From Desulfurococcales archaeon (GTDB lineage: Archaea > Thermoproteota > Thermoprotei_A > Sulfolobales > Ignicoccaceae), in the NCBI GenBank assembly GCA_015521275.1, contig WAOJ01000099.1:1-9535 (forward strand): a stretch of DNA of 9,535 nucleotides, written 5' to 3'. The position numbers and the translations under genes are program-made. Shown one piece after another: positions 1-6,300 of the stretch (the stretch's first letter is position 1; each line of letters starts with the position of its first letter). The notes beneath the pieces are model-generated. The model worked only from the letters and a program-made list of their open reading frames with translations. It had not been told where the DNA came from and did no database searches.

Positions 1-293
1 GGGACCTCCTCCGGAGGGGCCATAGGATCCAAAACGAAGGGCCTCTCAAACACGTCTACCAAGGCCGACTTGGTCCCCTTGGGAGCTATTACCGCCCCGA
101 CGCCTCCCAAGAGCAAGCTGTCCACGAATTCTGGACTTGGAAGCTCTAAGCCCCTCAGAGCAATCGTACACCTAAGGGTCTTGACGGGCAAACCCTTACA
201 GTCAAAGTACTCTCCCCCCTCTCCCTCAACTATTCTTCCGGATTCGACGTGGATCTTCTTACCACCTTTACAGTTATAGAGGGTTACTTCCAA
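1..293 (-). CDS. Unrecognised protein, N-terminal part only (cut by window edge)
   Basis: The minus strand is open from a TTG at 293 to the window edge, giving 97 codons without a stop. I do not recognise the family. The product starts MEVTLYNCKGGKK. It has Cys at residues 8, 32 and 42, with NCKGG and DCKG as two similar short segments, then a hydrophobic Gly-rich stretch (LLLGGVGAVIAPKG, about 60-73). There is no signal peptide, so it is probably cytoplasmic. The TTG was chosen because a TATA-like stretch (about 316-328) lies roughly 25-30 nt upstream and a purine-rich GAGGGGG precedes it closely. The frame stays open further upstream, but through sequence that looks like promoter and RNA gene. 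The C-terminal part lies outside the window, so function cannot be judged. Confidence 0.6.
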   Translation of the reverse strand, partial: MEVTLYNCKGGKKIHVESGRIVEGEGGEYFDCKGLPVKTLRCTIALRGLELPSPEFVDSLLLGGVGAVIAPKGTKSALVDVFERPFVLDPMAPPEEV

Positions 294-315
294 CCTTTCC
301 CCCTCTGCGAGCCGA

Positions 316-328
316 ATAACATTTAATC
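316..328. promoter_or_regulatory. AT-rich TATA-like element between divergent units
   Basis: AATAACATTTAAT stands out in GC-rich surroundings. Read on the minus strand it is placed about 25-30 nt before the TTG start at 293. Read on the plus strand it is placed about 30-40 nt before box C of the candidate C/D RNA at 358. It could serve either or both. This rests on spacing and composition only. Confidence 0.4.
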
Positions 329-354
329 CGCTTATCCCGAGCCCCGGGACAGAA

Positions 355-416
355 AGTCGATGAGGAGTGTTGCCCCCTAGCTCTGATCTATGACGAAGGC
401 GTTGATTGCCGAGGCG
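355..416 (+). ncRNA. Candidate C/D-box guide sRNA 1
   Basis: Boxes in order: C-like CGATGA (358-363), spacer 364-382, D' CTGA (383-386), 3-nt loop, C' ATGACGA (390-396, one change from RTGATGA), spacer of exactly 12 nt (397-408), D-like CCGA (409-412). Bases flanking the outer boxes can form a short stem (GTC with GGC). Archaeal C/D sRNAs are about 50-70 nt with internal C'/D' boxes, and they guide 2'-O-methylation of rRNA or tRNA with L7Ae, Nop5 and fibrillarin. The length, order and 12-nt spacer fit. Against it, box C lacks the leading U, box D is CCGA rather than CUGA, and the first spacer is long (19 nt). Two further candidates at 7916-7974 and 9116-9174 share the same deviations. It stands alone in an intergenic region. 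Confidence 0.45.
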
Positions 417-461
417 ATGAGCGCGGTGGTGTGTGGTGATCTGTGAACGTAGCTAACGCGG

Positions 462-482
462 GCGAGCCTCAAGCGGGCTCGC
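462..482. other. 7-bp perfect GC-rich hairpin with 7-nt loop
   Basis: GCGAGCC (462-468) pairs perfectly with GGCTCGC (476-482) around the 7-nt loop TCAAGCG. It lies between sRNA candidate 1 and the promoter of the DUF1152 gene, just before AT-rich sequence. It may be the end of an upstream transcript or part of a structured RNA. It has the geometry of a tRNA arm, but I could not fold a tRNA around it. The rest of 413-490 shows nothing I can assign. Confidence 0.4.
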
Positions 483-493
483 GACAACGAATC

Positions 494-515
494 CCTTTAA
501 TTTCCAATTCGAATT
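494..515 (+). promoter_or_regulatory. TATA-like box and AATTCGAATT palindrome before the DUF1152 gene
   Basis: CTTTAATTT (about 494-503) sits about 35 nt before the TTG start at 534, as expected for an archaeal TATA box giving a short leader. Just downstream is a perfect 10-bp palindrome, AATTCGAATT (506-515), between the box and the expected transcription start. That is where an archaeal repressor could act. A purine-rich ribosome-binding site, GAGGAG (523-528), follows 5 nt before the start codon. Confidence 0.4.
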
Positions 516-533
516 AACTCCAGAGGAGAGAAC

Positions 534-1469
534 TTGGCAGAAGAGACCGTCATAGTTGGTGGCCTCGGCGGCGGAGGAGACGGGGGAGGAGCCCTCCCCA
601 TAGCCCTCGAGCTGGGAAGGCTAGGCGTGAGAACGGTTTTCGTGAGCTTCGTAAACCTAAGGCAAGGGGACGTGATAAACGCGGAGCAAGTCAAGTGGGG
701 ATTGCTGAAGATAAATCCGGGTTCGTATACGTACAAGAGGTTCTTCGAGCCTAGGATAGCGTCGATGGGCTATGAGACGTACTGTTTATGCTTGAGGGAG
801 CCTAGGAAGGCGCTCGTAGAAGCTTACAGCTGGTTAGCCGAAAGGTTCAACGCGAAGGTTTCGATACACGTCGACTTGGGCGGCGACTCCCTCGTGTTCG
901 GCGACGAGCCCAGGATGGGGACTTGGAGGGCCGACATGAAGGCGCTCAGCGTGATAGCGGAGATGGGGAAAAGGGGTATAGTGAGGCCCCACTTGGCAGT
1001 AGGAGTGTTAGGGGGCGAAGGAGGCGGCGAGATCTCTCAGAACCACTTGGCTGAGAACGTGTTAAGGCTCTTAGAAGAGGGAGCCTATTACGGCTACTAC
1101 GAACCGGAGGGAGAACTCCGAAAGGAGGTAATATCGAGACTCTCCGAGCTCTTGAGGGCAGTGCCGTCGGGCATGCTCTCCTTCTACTTGGAATCCCTAA
1201 GGGGTAAAACGGGGTTGAAGAGATATAACATGCTCTACCTCAGAGGGATGTACGAGATCAAAGACTACTACAAGTACCACTTCTTCTTTGACCCGGTAGG
1301 GGTTTGTTCGAAGAGCTGGTTGTGCCAACAAATGATGAGGAAGGGTTACGTCAGCAGGCGGGAGCTCGAGGGAAGGAGCATAAGGAGGAGACCCCCGACG
1401 GAGTTGGAACAAGCGGTTAAAGAGCTTCTCAAGAAGAAAGTGGACCTCGAGAAGCTTATTCGCGGTTAG
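534..1469 (+). CDS. DUF1152 family protein
   Basis: This 311-residue protein fits the DUF1152 family, an uncharacterised group of mostly archaeal proteins. A Gly-rich N-terminal loop after the first strand (GGLGGGGDGGGA, residues 9-20) is followed by DLGGDSLVFGDEP (114-126) and GVLGGEGGGE (157-166). These are the nucleotide-binding-like Gly-rich loops I associate with the family. The C-terminal part has an aromatic stretch with two Cys (YYKYHFFFDPVGVC, 245-258, and WLC, 262-264) and ends in a charged helix. No signal peptide or membrane segment is seen. The TTG start is supported by GAGGAG 5 nt upstream and a TATA-like box. The next gene starts 23 nt after the stop, so the two may be co-transcribed. 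No biochemical function can be assigned. Confidence 0.75.
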   Translation: MAEETVIVGGLGGGGDGGGALPIALELGRLGVRTVFVSFVNLRQGDVINAEQVKWGLLKINPGSYTYKRFFEPRIASMGYETYCLCLREPRKALVEAYSWLAERFNAKVSIHVDLGGDSLVFGDEPRMGTWRADMKALSVIAEMGKRGIVRPHLAVGVLGGEGGGEISQNHLAENVLRLLEEGAYYGYYEPEGELRKEVISRLSELLRAVPSGMLSFYLESLRGKTGLKRYNMLYLRGMYEIKDYYKYHFFFDPVGVCSKSWLCQQMMRKGYVSRRELEGRSIRRRPPTELEQAVKELLKKKVDLEKLIRG

Positions 1470-1492
1470 CCGCACTGAGCAAGGGATCTTGT

Positions 1493-2149
1493 TTGGACCT
1501 CATAACTCCCACGCTCTTCCTCTACATCCACTTTGCTTACGTGATAGACGGCGACACGTTCGTTATGAACGGTCTCAGGGTGAGGCTTTACGGTATCAAT
1601 GCGCCGGAGAAGGGCATGGACTGTTACTGGGAGGCGAGGAGAGCTTTAGAGGAGTATTTGAAGAGGAGCACCTCCTTGGTCATAATCGGCAAAGATAGGT
1701 TTGGCAGAGCCTTAGGAATACTTTGGAACTCCTTAGGCTCATCCATATACTACATGTTCTCCAGAGGCCTCGCGATACCGTATCCCTATGTCGCTCCTCC
1801 TATAGCTTTAGGAGCGCTGAGGACTGCCTTGGAGAGCTGGAAGCCCGGCTGCCTTTTCAAAGAAGGAAAGGTCCTCGTAAGGATAGTTAAGGTCGACTAC
1901 AACCCGCCGGGACCGGACGAAGGTAGGGAAAGGGTAGTCCTTAACGCGTCAGTCCCGGTTACGGTGACTTTGGTAAACAAGAGGTGGCAGAGCGAGACCT
2001 TTACAGTGACTTCGGGAATTAATACCGTAACGTTTGAAAAACCATTCATGAGCAACAAGGGGGACGTAGTAATAGTTCACGTTAACAGAACTTTTCAAGA
2101 CGGCGTGGCCTACGTGCCCAGAGCGTTCACCGTTAGGCTAGGTAAGTGA
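1493..2149 (+). CDS. Staphylococcal-nuclease-like protein with C-terminal lamin-tail-like domain
   Basis: Residues about 14-95 match a thermonuclease (SNase) domain: VIDGDT (17-22), VRLYGINAPE (30-39) and DRFGRALG (68-75). By comparison with S. aureus nuclease, the metal-binding Asp of DGDT (D21), both catalytic Arg (R31, R72) and the Glu (E39) are kept. The second metal-binding Asp is Asn36, a change seen in other family members. Residues about 126-200 (VLVRIVKVDYNPPGPDEG, then VVLNAS) resemble a lamin-tail beta-sandwich, a pairing known in extracellular nucleases. Cys44 and Cys120 might form a disulfide. The TTG start begins almost at the first catalytic strand and gives no clear signal peptide. 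An upstream non-canonical start is possible, since the frame is open back to about 1472. It converges on guaA with a 6-nt gap. Confidence 0.7.
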   Translation: MDLITPTLFLYIHFAYVIDGDTFVMNGLRVRLYGINAPEKGMDCYWEARRALEEYLKRSTSLVIIGKDRFGRALGILWNSLGSSIYYMFSRGLAIPYPYVAPPIALGALRTALESWKPGCLFKEGKVLVRIVKVDYNPPGPDEGRERVVLNASVPVTVTLVNKRWQSETFTVTSGINTVTFEKPFMSNKGDVVIVHVNRTFQDGVAYVPRAFTVRLGK

Positions 2150-2160
2150 GGGCCTTCACT
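2145..2160. other. Short palindrome carrying both convergent stop codons
   Basis: AGTGA (2145-2149) and TCACT (2156-2160) form an inverted repeat whose arms are the TGA stops of the plus-strand nuclease gene and the minus-strand guaA gene. The middle (GGGCCT) can pair partly. It might fold in either transcript, but it has no T-run, so I do not call a terminator. Confidence 0.35.
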
Positions 2161-3265
2161 CGTACTCGATCGTCGCTGGAGGCTTGGGCGTTACGTCGTA
2201 AACTACCCTCTTTACTTGAGGCAAGGCCTTCATTACCTTTTCCGCTATTTCTTTCAAGGTTTCGTACGGTATCCTAGTTACGTCAGCGGTCATGAAGTTA
2301 TCCGTGTTTACGGCCCTTATGGATATAGTGTATTTTCCGCTCTCTCTAGAGGCTATTTCCCAGACCACGTGGGTAACGTCCTTATTCTTTTGTATGACGT
2401 CTTTCCAGACTTCATACGCTTTATCTTCAGTGGTCCTAACCAAGGCCACCGGGCCATAGGCCCTTAAGTCGCCCTTCACGCCCGTCGCCCTAACCCCTCT
2501 GAACAAGTAAACCTCCGGCTCCTCCATAATTTTCTCGCCCAGTTCGTCTTCCCATATAGCTGCGAAGTACTGGCTGGGCTTGAACTTCTCGAGCTCTTTC
2601 TCAACTATGTACGTCGCTTCCCTGACGGTTTCCAGCTTCTCGGGATAGACCTTACCAACTGTCCTAACTAGGAGCCCCGGTCCGGGGAAAGGTTGTCTCG
2701 AGGCTATTTCCTCCGGGAGGCCTAGGGCTCTGGCAACTGCTCTGACCTCGTCCTTGTAAAGCTCTACCAAGGGCTCTAGGAGCTTGAAGCCCCACTTCTC
2801 CCTAACGTTTATGCCTAACTGTTCCAAGACGTTGTGTTGGGTCTTGATCCCTCCGGTGGTCTCTATCCAGTCCGGAGCGGTCGTGCCTTGGACTAGCCAA
2901 GTGGCCCCCCACTTCTTGGCTTCCTCGGATACCACTTGGTAGAACACCTCCCTGAAGGCCTTCCTCTTCTCCTCAGCGTCCTCCAAACCTTCCACGGCTT
3001 TGTAGAACCTCTCCTTCGCATCAACTATTTCTACGGGCATCACGTCTTTGAGCACGTCCTTGACCCACTCGGGCTCCCCTTTCCTCATGAAGCCCGTATC
3101 GATGAATATCACCTTTATTTGCTTAGGACCCAAGGCCTTGAAAGCTAAGGCGGCTGCAGTAGTGGAGTCCACTCCTCCGCTTACGGCAGCTAAGACCTTT
3201 TCATCTCCCACGAGCTTCTTTATCTCTTCTACCTTCCTTTCTATGAACTTCTTCGGGTCAAACAC
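2156..3265 (-). CDS. guaA: GMP synthase [glutamine-hydrolysing], ATP-pyrophosphatase subunit B
   Basis: This 369-residue protein catalyses the adenylating amination step of XMP to GMP in purine synthesis. The glutaminase half is absent, as in archaea where it is a separate protein that supplies ammonia. Visible motifs are the PP-loop SGGVDST (29-35), FIDTGFMRKGE (54-64), QGTTAPDWIE (126-135), KTQHN (141-145), RQPFPGPGL (190-198) and the C-terminal dimerisation tail RVVYDVTPKPPATIEYE. It is longer than the roughly 310-residue euryarchaeal subunits. The extra length appears to lie in the C-terminal half (about 215-320). The start is GTG at 3265, with the PP-loop at the usual distance, a G-rich stretch upstream and a TATA-like element near 3293-3301. 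No gene for subunit A is in the window. Confidence 0.93.
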   Translation of the reverse strand: MFDPKKFIERKVEEIKKLVGDEKVLAAVSGGVDSTTAAALAFKALGPKQIKVIFIDTGFMRKGEPEWVKDVLKDVMPVEIVDAKERFYKAVEGLEDAEEKRKAFREVFYQVVSEEAKKWGATWLVQGTTAPDWIETTGGIKTQHNVLEQLGINVREKWGFKLLEPLVELYKDEVRAVARALGLPEEIASRQPFPGPGLLVRTVGKVYPEKLETVREATYIVEKELEKFKPSQYFAAIWEDELGEKIMEEPEVYLFRGVRATGVKGDLRAYGPVALVRTTEDKAYEVWKDVIQKNKDVTHVVWEIASRESGKYTISIRAVNTDNFMTADVTRIPYETLKEIAEKVMKALPQVKRVVYDVTPKPPATIEYE

Positions 3266-3292
3266 TCGTGCCCCTCTCGGGGAGCTATTGCG

Positions 3293-3310
3293 AAGTTTAA
3301 GTGGTATAAA
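3293..3310. promoter_or_regulatory. AT-rich promoter region of guaA
   Basis: On the minus strand CTTAAACTT (3301-3293) lies about 30 nt before the GTG start of guaA, the normal TATA-box distance for a short leader. The adjoining TATAAA on the plus strand (3305-3310) is about 50 nt before the next plus-strand gene, and is less well placed than the box at 3329-3338. Confidence 0.4.
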
Positions 3311-3328
3311 GGCTCACGATTACTTAGT

Positions 3329-3338
3329 CAAATTTATA
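3329..3338 (+). promoter_or_regulatory. TATA box of the small membrane protein gene
   Basis: CAAATTTATAG (about 3329-3339) is centred about 26 nt before the ATG at 3360. This suggests a leaderless or almost leaderless transcript. Confidence 0.45.
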
Positions 3339-3359
3339 GACTTGATTGAAGCGGTGAGT

Positions 3360-3617
3360 ATGGTGGAATCGGTGCGTAGGATGCTACTTGCCCTACTCAT
3401 CTTAAGCCTACCCTTGTTTGCCCAGCAGCAGTACGTCACTTGGGACGGCTTGGTAAAGTTCTTAGCAGCCTTCCAGTTCGTCCAGATGACGCTGCTCTCG
3501 CTACTGTACGTACCGGCCTACGGCGTCAGTGCATTGGTTGGTGGTATAGTGCTCGGCCTCATATCGGCAGCAATAACCTATATAGTTGCAAAGATAACCT
3601 TGGCTTTGTTGAGATAA
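3360..3617 (+). CDS. Small hydrophobic membrane or exported protein, unknown function
   Basis: This 85-residue protein is not recognised. The N-terminus [21 protein letters not shown] followed by QQQ looks like a signal peptide: positive charge, hydrophobic core, then a plausible cleavage site after about residue 21. Two hydrophobic segments follow, about 33-52 and 56-79 (the second rich in Gly and Ala), ending KITLALLR. The mature form is therefore probably a two-helix membrane protein. The ATG at 3360 fits the TATA box 26 nt upstream, and GGTGA (3353-3357) sits unusually close before it. A longer reading of the same frame from upstream is unlikely because it runs antisense through guaA. The acetyl-CoA synthetase gene follows 56 nt later on the same strand with its own TATA-like box, so linkage is uncertain. 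Confidence 0.65.
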   Translation: MVESVRRMLLALLILSLPLFAQQQYVTWDGLVKFLAAFQFVQMTLLSLLYVPAYGVSALVGGIVLGLISAAITYIVAKITLALLR

Positions 3618-3631
3618 GGCCTCAGAAAAGG

Positions 3632-3665
3632 GATAAAACGGATGCCCCATTACCCTTTATTGAGG
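3632..3665 (+). promoter_or_regulatory. Candidate promoter and ribosome-binding site of acetyl-CoA synthetase
   Basis: GATAAAAC (3632-3639) is a TATA-like box about 38 nt before the ATG at 3674. It predicts a start near 3660 and a short leader holding GAGG (3662-3665) 8 nt before the start codon. A second AT-rich stretch (CTTTATTG, 3655-3662) is too close to serve the same ATG. A T-rich stretch near the end of the upstream gene is too weak to call a terminator. Confidence 0.35.
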
Positions 3666-3673
3666 CCCGAGCT

Positions 3674-5614
3674 ATGGCCGAAGAGCAAAAGACGGTCCTT
3701 CCCTTGGCTAAAGGCGTTGTCCCCACTGGCAAGCTTCATGAGATGAGGAAGAGGGCCCTTGAGGACCCCGAGGGCTTCTGGTCCGAAATAGCCTCTGAGC
3801 TTTACTGGAAGAAGGGTTGGGACAAGGTAGTCGAGGGGGAGCCCCCCTACTTCAAGTGGTTCGTGGGAGGAAAGACCAACCTCTCCTATAACGCTTTGGA
3901 TAGGCACGTTAAGACTTGGAGGAAGAATAAAGCGGCCATAATTTGGGAGGGCGAGCCCGGAGAGACTAGGGTATTAACCTATTATCAGCTCTGGAAGGAG
4001 GTTAACCGCTTTGCGAACGTCTTGAGGGATTTGGGCGTTAAGAAGGGCGACAGGGTAACCATATACATGCCCATGGTTCCAGAGGCCGCAATAGCTATGT
4101 TAGCTACCGTTAGGATCGGTGCCATCCACAGCGTGGTCTTCTCCGGCTTCTCTGCTAAGGGCTTAGCCGAGAGGATAAACGACGCTCAAGCGAAGGTAGT
4201 CATTACGGCGGATGGTATGTACAGGAGGGGTAAGAAGCTAAACCTCAAAGAGATAGTGGATAGGGCGTTGCAAGAGACCCCCTCAGTGGAGAGCGTAGTG
4301 GTCTATAGGAGGTTGGGCTTGGACGTCAACATGGAGGAGGGTAGAGACTACTGGTGGCACGACCTAATGGAAGGAGCCGAGAGTTACGCTGAGCCGGAAT
4401 GGGTGGAGAGCGAACATCCCTCCTTCATCCTTTACACGTCTGGAACCACTGGCAAGCCCAAGGGAATAATCCACGACACCGGAGGCTACATGGTAGGAGT
4501 TTACGCGACCATGAAGTGGGTATTCGACATAAAGGATGAGGACATTCACTGGTGTACGGCGGACATAGGTTGGATAACGGGTCACTCCTACGTGGTTTAC
4601 GGCCCCTTACTTCACGGAGCTACTACTCTCATGTATGAGGGAGCCCCGGACTACCCCAAGCCCGACCGCTGGTGGAGCATAATAGAGAAGTATGGAGTAA
4701 CAATATTCTACACCGCACCGACTGCGATAAGGATGTTCATGAGGTACGGAGAGAAGTGGGTTGAGAAGCACGACTTGAGCAGCTTGAGGATACTGGGAAG
4801 CGTGGGCGAGCCCATTAACCCGGAGGCTTGGTGGTGGTACTTCAAGCACGTGGGCAAGGAGAGGTGCCCAATAGTGGATACTTGGTGGCAGACGGAGACC
4901 GGACACATAATGATAAGCCCCGCTCCCGGAATAGAGTTGGTCCCGCTCAAGCCCGGCTCGGCTACCTACCCTCTACCCGGAGTTGACGCCGAGGTTGTTG
5001 ACGACAACGGCAAACCAGTGCCTCCGAACACCAGAGGCTACTTGGTTATAAGGAAGCCTTGGCCCGGAATGCTACACGGCGTCTGGGGAGACCCGGAGAG
5101 GTACGTTAGGACGTACTGGAGCAAGTTCCCCGGCTGGTACTTCACCGGAGATTACGCCATGAAGGACGAGGACGGCTACTTCTGGATACTTGGAAGGGCC
5201 GACGACGTGATCAAGGTCGCCGGACACAGGTTAGGAACTATGGAGCTGGAGAGCGCCTTCGTAGCTCACCCAGCAGTGGCAGAAGCAGCCGTCGTGGGCA
5301 AGCCTCACCCAGTAAAGGGCGAGAGCATAGTGGCCTTCGTGGTTCTAAAGGAGGGTCACAAGCCTTCCGACGAGCTCAGGGAAGAGCTTAGGAAGTGGAT
5401 AAGGGAGACCATAGGTCCAGTGGCTACCCCGGACGAGATATTCTTCGTGACCAAGCTACCAAAGACCAGAAGCGGAAAGATAATGAGGAGGGTGTTGAGG
5501 GCAGTAATAAGCGGCAAGGAGCTGGGAGACTTGAGCACGTTGGAGGACGAGGCCTCCGTAGAAGAGGTCAAGAGGGCTGTGGAGCAGCTGAGGAAGGACT
5601 TGGGGATGGAGTGA
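3674..5614 (+). CDS. acs: Acetyl-CoA synthetase (AMP-forming)
   Basis: This 646-residue enzyme activates acetate with ATP and CoA to acetyl-CoA, AMP and PPi (EC 6.2.1.1). It belongs to the adenylate-forming superfamily and has the family's full length. Motifs are the phosphate loop [11 protein letters not shown] (254-264), YTAPTAIR (346-353), [12 protein letters not shown] (375-386), DTWWQTETG (402-410), [13 protein letters not shown] (489-501), the hinge region [13 protein letters not shown] (507-519) and [10 protein letters not shown] (597-606) with the catalytic Lys602. Trp405, together with Val377 and Thr347, is the combination that limits the pocket to short acids, so acetate is the expected substrate. 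ATG at 3674 was chosen because homology begins near there and a promoter precedes it. In Ignicoccus hospitalis an AMP-forming acetyl-CoA synthetase has been reported in the outermost membrane, yet no signal peptide is visible here. Its 3' end overlaps the convergent gene by 47 nt. Confidence 0.93.
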   Translation: MAEEQKTVLPLAKGVVPTGKLHEMRKRALEDPEGFWSEIASELYWKKGWDKVVEGEPPYFKWFVGGKTNLSYNALDRHVKTWRKNKAAIIWEGEPGETRVLTYYQLWKEVNRFANVLRDLGVKKGDRVTIYMPMVPEAAIAMLATVRIGAIHSVVFSGFSAKGLAERINDAQAKVVITADGMYRRGKKLNLKEIVDRALQETPSVESVVVYRRLGLDVNMEEGRDYWWHDLMEGAESYAEPEWVESEHPSFILYTSGTTGKPKGIIHDTGGYMVGVYATMKWVFDIKDEDIHWCTADIGWITGHSYVVYGPLLHGATTLMYEGAPDYPKPDRWWSIIEKYGVTIFYTAPTAIRMFMRYGEKWVEKHDLSSLRILGSVGEPINPEAWWWYFKHVGKERCPIVDTWWQTETGHIMISPAPGIELVPLKPGSATYPLPGVDAEVVDDNGKPVPPNTRGYLVIRKPWPGMLHGVWGDPERYVRTYWSKFPGWYFTGDYAMKDEDGYFWILGRADDVIKVAGHRLGTMELESAFVAHPAVAEAAVVGKPHPVKGESIVAFVVLKEGHKPSDELREELRKWIRETIGPVATPDEIFFVTKLPKTRSGKIMRRVLRAVISGKELGDLSTLEDEASVEEVKRAVEQLRKDLGME

Positions 5615-6092
5615 ATTCACAGGCTTTTAGGACTTCCAAACACCCCTCCAAGTCTAGCTTCACCTGAACCGCAGGCCTCGGTTCGTTTATCCCGTTCATG
5701 ACCTTCCTTATCCACTCCCTCGCCTCCTCCTCAGCCTCCTTTAAGTTGTTGTTAATTATGTTCAGTAAGTCTACTATAGTCATTAGGTCAGCCATGCCAA
5801 TGCTTCCTTTGGCAGAGATGAGTGAGCCTATCTTGGCAAGCAAGATTTTTCTCAGCTCAACGACGGTGGTGAGGGCCTCTAGTAGCTCCGTGTCTTCGTT
5901 GAGCGACAACTTGGCCTTTTCTTCCAGAAGCCCTATTCCTATCTCGTTCACCGTTCTTAACGTATTTATCAAATCCTCTAAGCTTAGACTCTCGACCTCA
6001 GTAACCAATTTCACCTTCAATTCCTTGAGAAAAGAATGTATTTCGGAGATACGCGAGAATGAGACGTTGTGTCTCTTTATTCTATGTATCAT
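5568..6092 (-). CDS. Uncharacterised helical protein, copy A of a local paralogous pair
   Basis: This 174-residue protein is not recognised. It is predicted mostly alpha-helical (Leu, Glu, Lys, Ile-rich heptad-like stretches, few Pro or Gly) with no signal peptide or membrane segment. It is clearly homologous to the product of 7978-8415. The core [13 protein letters not shown] (103-115) matches LMTLVDVCNILYN there, followed in both by EWI, a GI-E motif and a terminal V-V-D-C pattern. The pair lies on both sides of the 4-hydroxybutyryl-CoA dehydratase gene on the same strand. The last 14 residues ([14 protein letters not shown]) have no counterpart in the paralog and are read antisense to the end of acs. 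The ATG at 6092 has no good ribosome-binding site. The gene is more AT-rich than acs or the dehydratase. Confidence 0.75.
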   Translation of the reverse strand: MIHRIKRHNVSFSRISEIHSFLKELKVKLVTEVESLSLEDLINTLRTVNEIGIGLLEEKAKLSLNEDTELLEALTTVVELRKILLAKIGSLISAKGSIGMADLMTIVDLLNIINNNLKEAEEEAREWIRKVMNGINEPRPAVQVKLDLEGCLEVLKACEFTPSPSPSSAAPQPS

Positions 6093-6149
6093 AACCTGAA
6101 CCCTTGTAATTGAAACCTCTGTTTTAGAATTAGTAAAACACGCGAGTTA

Positions 6150-6260
6150 TCAAGGATCTGGTTTGAGGGACTTGTACTTTTTGCATATGAACCTAAGCGG
6201 ACAACGACATTTGTTCTCGCCTATAGTGTAAACGTCTAGGAGTTTAGGTTTCCTCCTCAA
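6150..6260 (-). CDS. Possible 36-residue Cys-containing protein or gene remnant
   Basis: A short frame runs from TTG (6260) to TGA (6150) in the gap between the dehydratase and copy A. It encodes a Lys/Arg-rich product with KCRCPLRFICKKY at residues 17-29. The C-x-C-x5-C spacing resembles a small metal-binding or Fe-S knuckle. The frame is open further upstream, into the end of the dehydratase gene, but has no better start. AGGAGG, a perfect ribosome-binding sequence, lies just inside the frame (6257-6252) with no start codon in the following 20 nt. It could be a real small protein, the surviving C-terminal end of a larger decayed gene, or chance. No TATA box is evident. Confidence 0.3.
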   Translation of the reverse strand: MRRKPKLLDVYTIGENKCRCPLRFICKKYKSLKPDP

Positions 6261-6293
6261 GGTCTTGCCTGAAGTGATAAGGAAATTAAGAGG

Positions 6294-6299
6294 TAAAAA
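6294..6299 (-). terminator. T-run after the dehydratase gene
   Basis: Directly after the TAA at 6301 the minus strand reads CTTTTTACC. A short oligo-T run behind a stop codon is a typical archaeal termination signal, although five T is weak. Confidence 0.3.
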
Positions 6300-6300
6300 G

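Noticed and set aside
413..450. A second C/D RNA directly after candidate 1, because GATGA occurs again at 416-420
   Set aside because: No CTGA or CCGA box D and no C' box follow at usable distances.
440..500. tRNA gene, since TAGCTAACGCGG (450-461) resembles an A box and a 7-bp/7-nt arm follows
   Set aside because: No B box of the GTTCGAATC type is correctly placed, and no acceptor stem or anticodon arm could be folded.
3048..3359. N-terminal extension of the small membrane protein from an upstream start
   Set aside because: The extension runs antisense through guaA; the TATA box at 3329-3338 and the signal-peptide-like start at 3360 define the gene.
3440..3673. Longer acetyl-CoA synthetase start upstream of 3674
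   Set aside because: It would overlap the small membrane protein in another frame and add residues unlike the family; the promoter at 3632 lies inside it.
5698..6099. 133-codon plus-strand reading frame
   Set aside because: Ser-rich shadow antisense to copy A, which has a paralog in the window that confirms the minus strand.
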